DNA of 64,000 nucleotides from CAZDCD01 sp964503885. GTDB taxonomy: Bacteria > Bacteroidota > Bacteroidia > Bacteroidales > UBA10428. A program made the position numbers and the translations under genes. Below the pieces are notes generated by a model that was given only the letters and a program-made list of their open reading frames with translations, was not told where the DNA came from and searched no databases. Within the stretch, counting starts at the first letter, position 1. Each line of letters starts with the position of its first letter. Where the stretch lies: positions 124,001 through 188,000 of the forward strand of contig CAZDCD010000004.1 of assembly GCA_964503885.1 (NCBI GenBank). The letters run 5' to 3'. Below are positions 62,171 to 64,000 of the stretch, piece after piece.

Positions 62171-64000
62171 ATGAAAAACATAATTAGATTTTTACTAATT
62201 CTTTTAAGTAGTGGATTGTTTATTAATTCATTTGCTCAACCTCCTCTTGTTTATAGTGTTGAGAACACAGCTACGGGTTACACGGCGCCACCTTTGCCAA
62301 CTTTAGCCAATTGCCCGAGCATTCCATTGTTGCCCGACCCTTTCAAGTTTGCCAATGGTGAGTTCAGTAAATCATTCAGCGATTGGGAACACCATCGTTC
62401 CGATTTCAAAGCTCTGATTGAAAATTATGAGATTGGAATCAAGCCGGATTTTGATACTTCAAATCTTACAGCCTCATATGCCGGAAATACACTCACAGTA
62501 ATAGTTACAGTGAATGGGCAAACACTCACACTTACCTGCAATGTTTCTATTCCAGCCGGAGCAACTGCTCCATACCCCGTATGTATCGGGATGAATAGTT
62601 CTTATGGTTCTGTCACTTCCAGCGACTTTACCAGTCGAGGTATTGTAGGGATCACTTTCAACCACAATCAGGTAACGACTTATAATAATGCGTCAAATGC
62701 GGATCCTTTCTTCGTGCTTTATCCAAGCCAAAATGTTGACAATACAGGTCAATATGCAGCATGGGCTTGGGGTGTCAGCCGCATTATCGATGGCTTATAT
62801 AAGGTTCAATCGTCTTTCGATGCGGATTTAAGTCACATATGTGTAACAGGTTGCTCCTACGCCGGTAAAATGGCACTCTTTTGCGGAGCATTTGACGAGC
62901 GTATTGCACTTACAATTGCGCAGGAGTCAGGTGGTGGCGGTGCAACATCTTGGCGTTACTCAGATATACAGGAAGCTGGCACTGTGGAAGGTATTGCTCA
63001 AACCAATCCTTCATGGTTTAAAAATAGCATGTTCGATTTTAGTAACCCTTATGTTTCAAAATTACCCGTAGATCATCATCAGTTAATGGCATTGTGTGCT
63101 CCCCGTGCATTGTACTGTACTGGAAATGCTAGTCAAATATGGCTGTCAAATATGTCGAACTATGTCTGTGATATGGCTGTTAAGAATATATATGATACGC
63201 TTGGCATATCCGACAGGTTTGGTTTTAATATTGACGATGACCATGGACACTGTGTATTTCCGGCTGATCAGGAGCCAGATATCACCTACTTTTTGGATAA
63301 GTTTATGAAAGGTAATACAAGCCTGAGTCAAGTCATCACATCCCATCCTGTGGAATACGATACTATTGATTATGCAAAATGGTATTCACATTGGGGGCCT
63401 ATAGCGTTAACAGGAGTTTCAATTAATCCCGATACTTTATACTTCAGTGCAGGGGATACGGTGCGATTAAATGCGATTTTCGTTCCTTACTTCGCAACCA
63501 ATCAAAAGCTTACCTGGAGCTCAAACAATATTTCCGTTGCAACAATAGACACAACAGGCCTAGTTACTGCTGTGGCAAACGGAAATGCAGAAATTACAGT
63601 TACTTCAGATGATGGTGCTTTTACTGCTAAATCTGTTATTACTGTTGCTAATATAACCGTGACAGGTGTTTCAGTGAGTCCTACAACCGACTCTATCTTT
63701 GTGGGTGCAATTTTACAATTAAAAGCAGTTTTAACTCCCAAATATCCAACAAACAAAATTATTACCTGGAGTTCAAGTGATACAACCATTGCTACTGTAA
63801 GCTCAACTGGTTTGGTTAAGAGTGTGGCAGTTGGGACAGCAACTATTACTGTTACCACGGAAGATGGTAGTTTTACAGCGACATGTGTCGTTACTGTCAT
63901 TCCAAGCAGTCCTTTATACATCAACGTTGGTGGGCCGGCAATAGGAAACTTTTCTGCCGACCAGTACTTCACGGGTGGCAGCCCGTACACTAACTCCAAC
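62171..64000 (+). CDS. CE15 glucuronoyl esterase with Ig-like and malectin domains (partial)
   Basis: The frame is open from ATG to the window edge: 610 codons without a stop. Signal peptide to about 22 (SFAQ). The CE15 domain covers about 25-395, with the catalytic Ser in GCSYAGK (Ser229), Glu in QESGGGG (Glu252) and His in DDHGHC (His360), plus the WLSN motif. Two Ig-like group 2 (Big_2) domains follow (about 412-490 and 493-575, both with ITVTSDDG or ITVTTEDG) and the final visible residues begin a malectin-like domain (INVGGPAIGNFSADQYFTGG). CE15 enzymes cut ester links between lignin and glucuronoxylan. The 3' end lies outside the window. Confidence 0.9.
   Translation, partial: MKNIIRFLLILLSSGLFINSFAQPPLVYSVENTATGYTAPPLPTLANCPSIPLLPDPFKFANGEFSKSFSDWEHHRSDFKALIENYEIGIKPDFDTSNLTASYAGNTLTVIVTVNGQTLTLTCNVSIPAGATAPYPVCIGMNSSYGSVTSSDFTSRGIVGITFNHNQVTTYNNASNADPFFVLYPSQNVDNTGQYAAWAWGVSRIIDGLYKVQSSFDADLSHICVTGCSYAGKMALFCGAFDERIALTIAQESGGGGATSWRYSDIQEAGTVEGIAQTNPSWFKNSMFDFSNPYVSKLPVDHHQLMALCAPRALYCTGNASQIWLSNMSNYVCDMAVKNIYDTLGISDRFGFNIDDDHGHCVFPADQEPDITYFLDKFMKGNTSLSQVITSHPVEYDTIDYAKWYSHWGPIALTGVSINPDTLYFSAGDTVRLNAIFVPYFATNQKLTWSSNNISVATIDTTGLVTAVANGNAEITVTSDDGAFTAKSVITVANITVTGVSVSPTTDSIFVGAILQLKAVLTPKYPTNKIITWSSSDTTIATVSSTGLVKSVAVGTATITVTTEDGSFTATCVVTVIPSSPLYINVGGPAIGNFSADQYFTGGSPYTNSN

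Overview
The window looks like a chromosomal segment of a member of the Bacteroidota, probably a free-living Bacteroidales or Marinilabiliales relative. The evidence is several secreted proteins with type IX secretion (T9SS) C-terminal domains, a SusC-type TonB-dependent receptor, a stand-alone GldM C-terminal-like protein, a two-component-type sensor with Reg_prop and Y_Y_Y repeats, promoter boxes of the TAnnTTTG type, and mostly weak ribosome binding sites. No tRNA, rRNA or CRISPR array was found.

The left part (1-26 kb) is mostly core metabolism mixed with lineage-specific envelope genes. MetA (residue 111 is Glu, predicting acetyl-CoA use) and a MetZ-like sulfhydrylase at 23.7 kb would together make homocysteine. 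Other recognisable genes are a ferredoxin-reductase-like protein, RlmN, a class III aminotransferase, KdsA (Cys-type, metal-dependent), an AmmeMemoRadiSam-type radical SAM enzyme, KDPG aldolase, TerB and glycerate kinase. Between them lie a large OLD-like ATPase whose Toprim half looks degenerate, a SpoIIE-type PP2C phosphatase and a SiaC (DUF1987) phosphoprotein, which are two of the three parts of a SiaABC-type partner switch. There is also an OmpA-family pair and several small single-membrane-span proteins.

The middle (26-44 kb) holds a 1131-residue membrane sensor that ends in GAF and coiled coil with no kinase, a NUC1-family nuclease homologue that has lost its catalytic His, phosphofructokinase, an M16 peptidase and a very unusual 1574-residue protein. 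That protein joins a carboxypeptidase-regulatory-like domain, a VIT domain and a VWA domain with intact MIDAS to a complete SusC-like plug and beta-barrel. Upstream of it, on the same strand, is a LexA/CI-like self-cleaving repressor, and divergent from the repressor is DinB polymerase IV. A perfect 9-3-9 inverted repeat in the divergent region is the obvious operator candidate.

The right part (44-64 kb) is accessory in character. It has a T9SS-exported CE4 deacetylase, a T9SS protein/repeat-adhesin pair, a lipoprotein, and an AT-rich 1337-residue membrane protein whose layout recalls KAP/STAND NTPases but has no P-loop; it is flanked by ATTGATC-type repeats. A small operon follows (membrane protein, Xre regulator, DUF4386, MDR oxidoreductase), then a GC-rich PQQ-propeller protein directly followed by a lipoprotein reading frame with no start. 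A PIN fragment and a decayed transposase come next. The window ends inside a CE15 glucuronoyl esterase with Ig-like and malectin domains.
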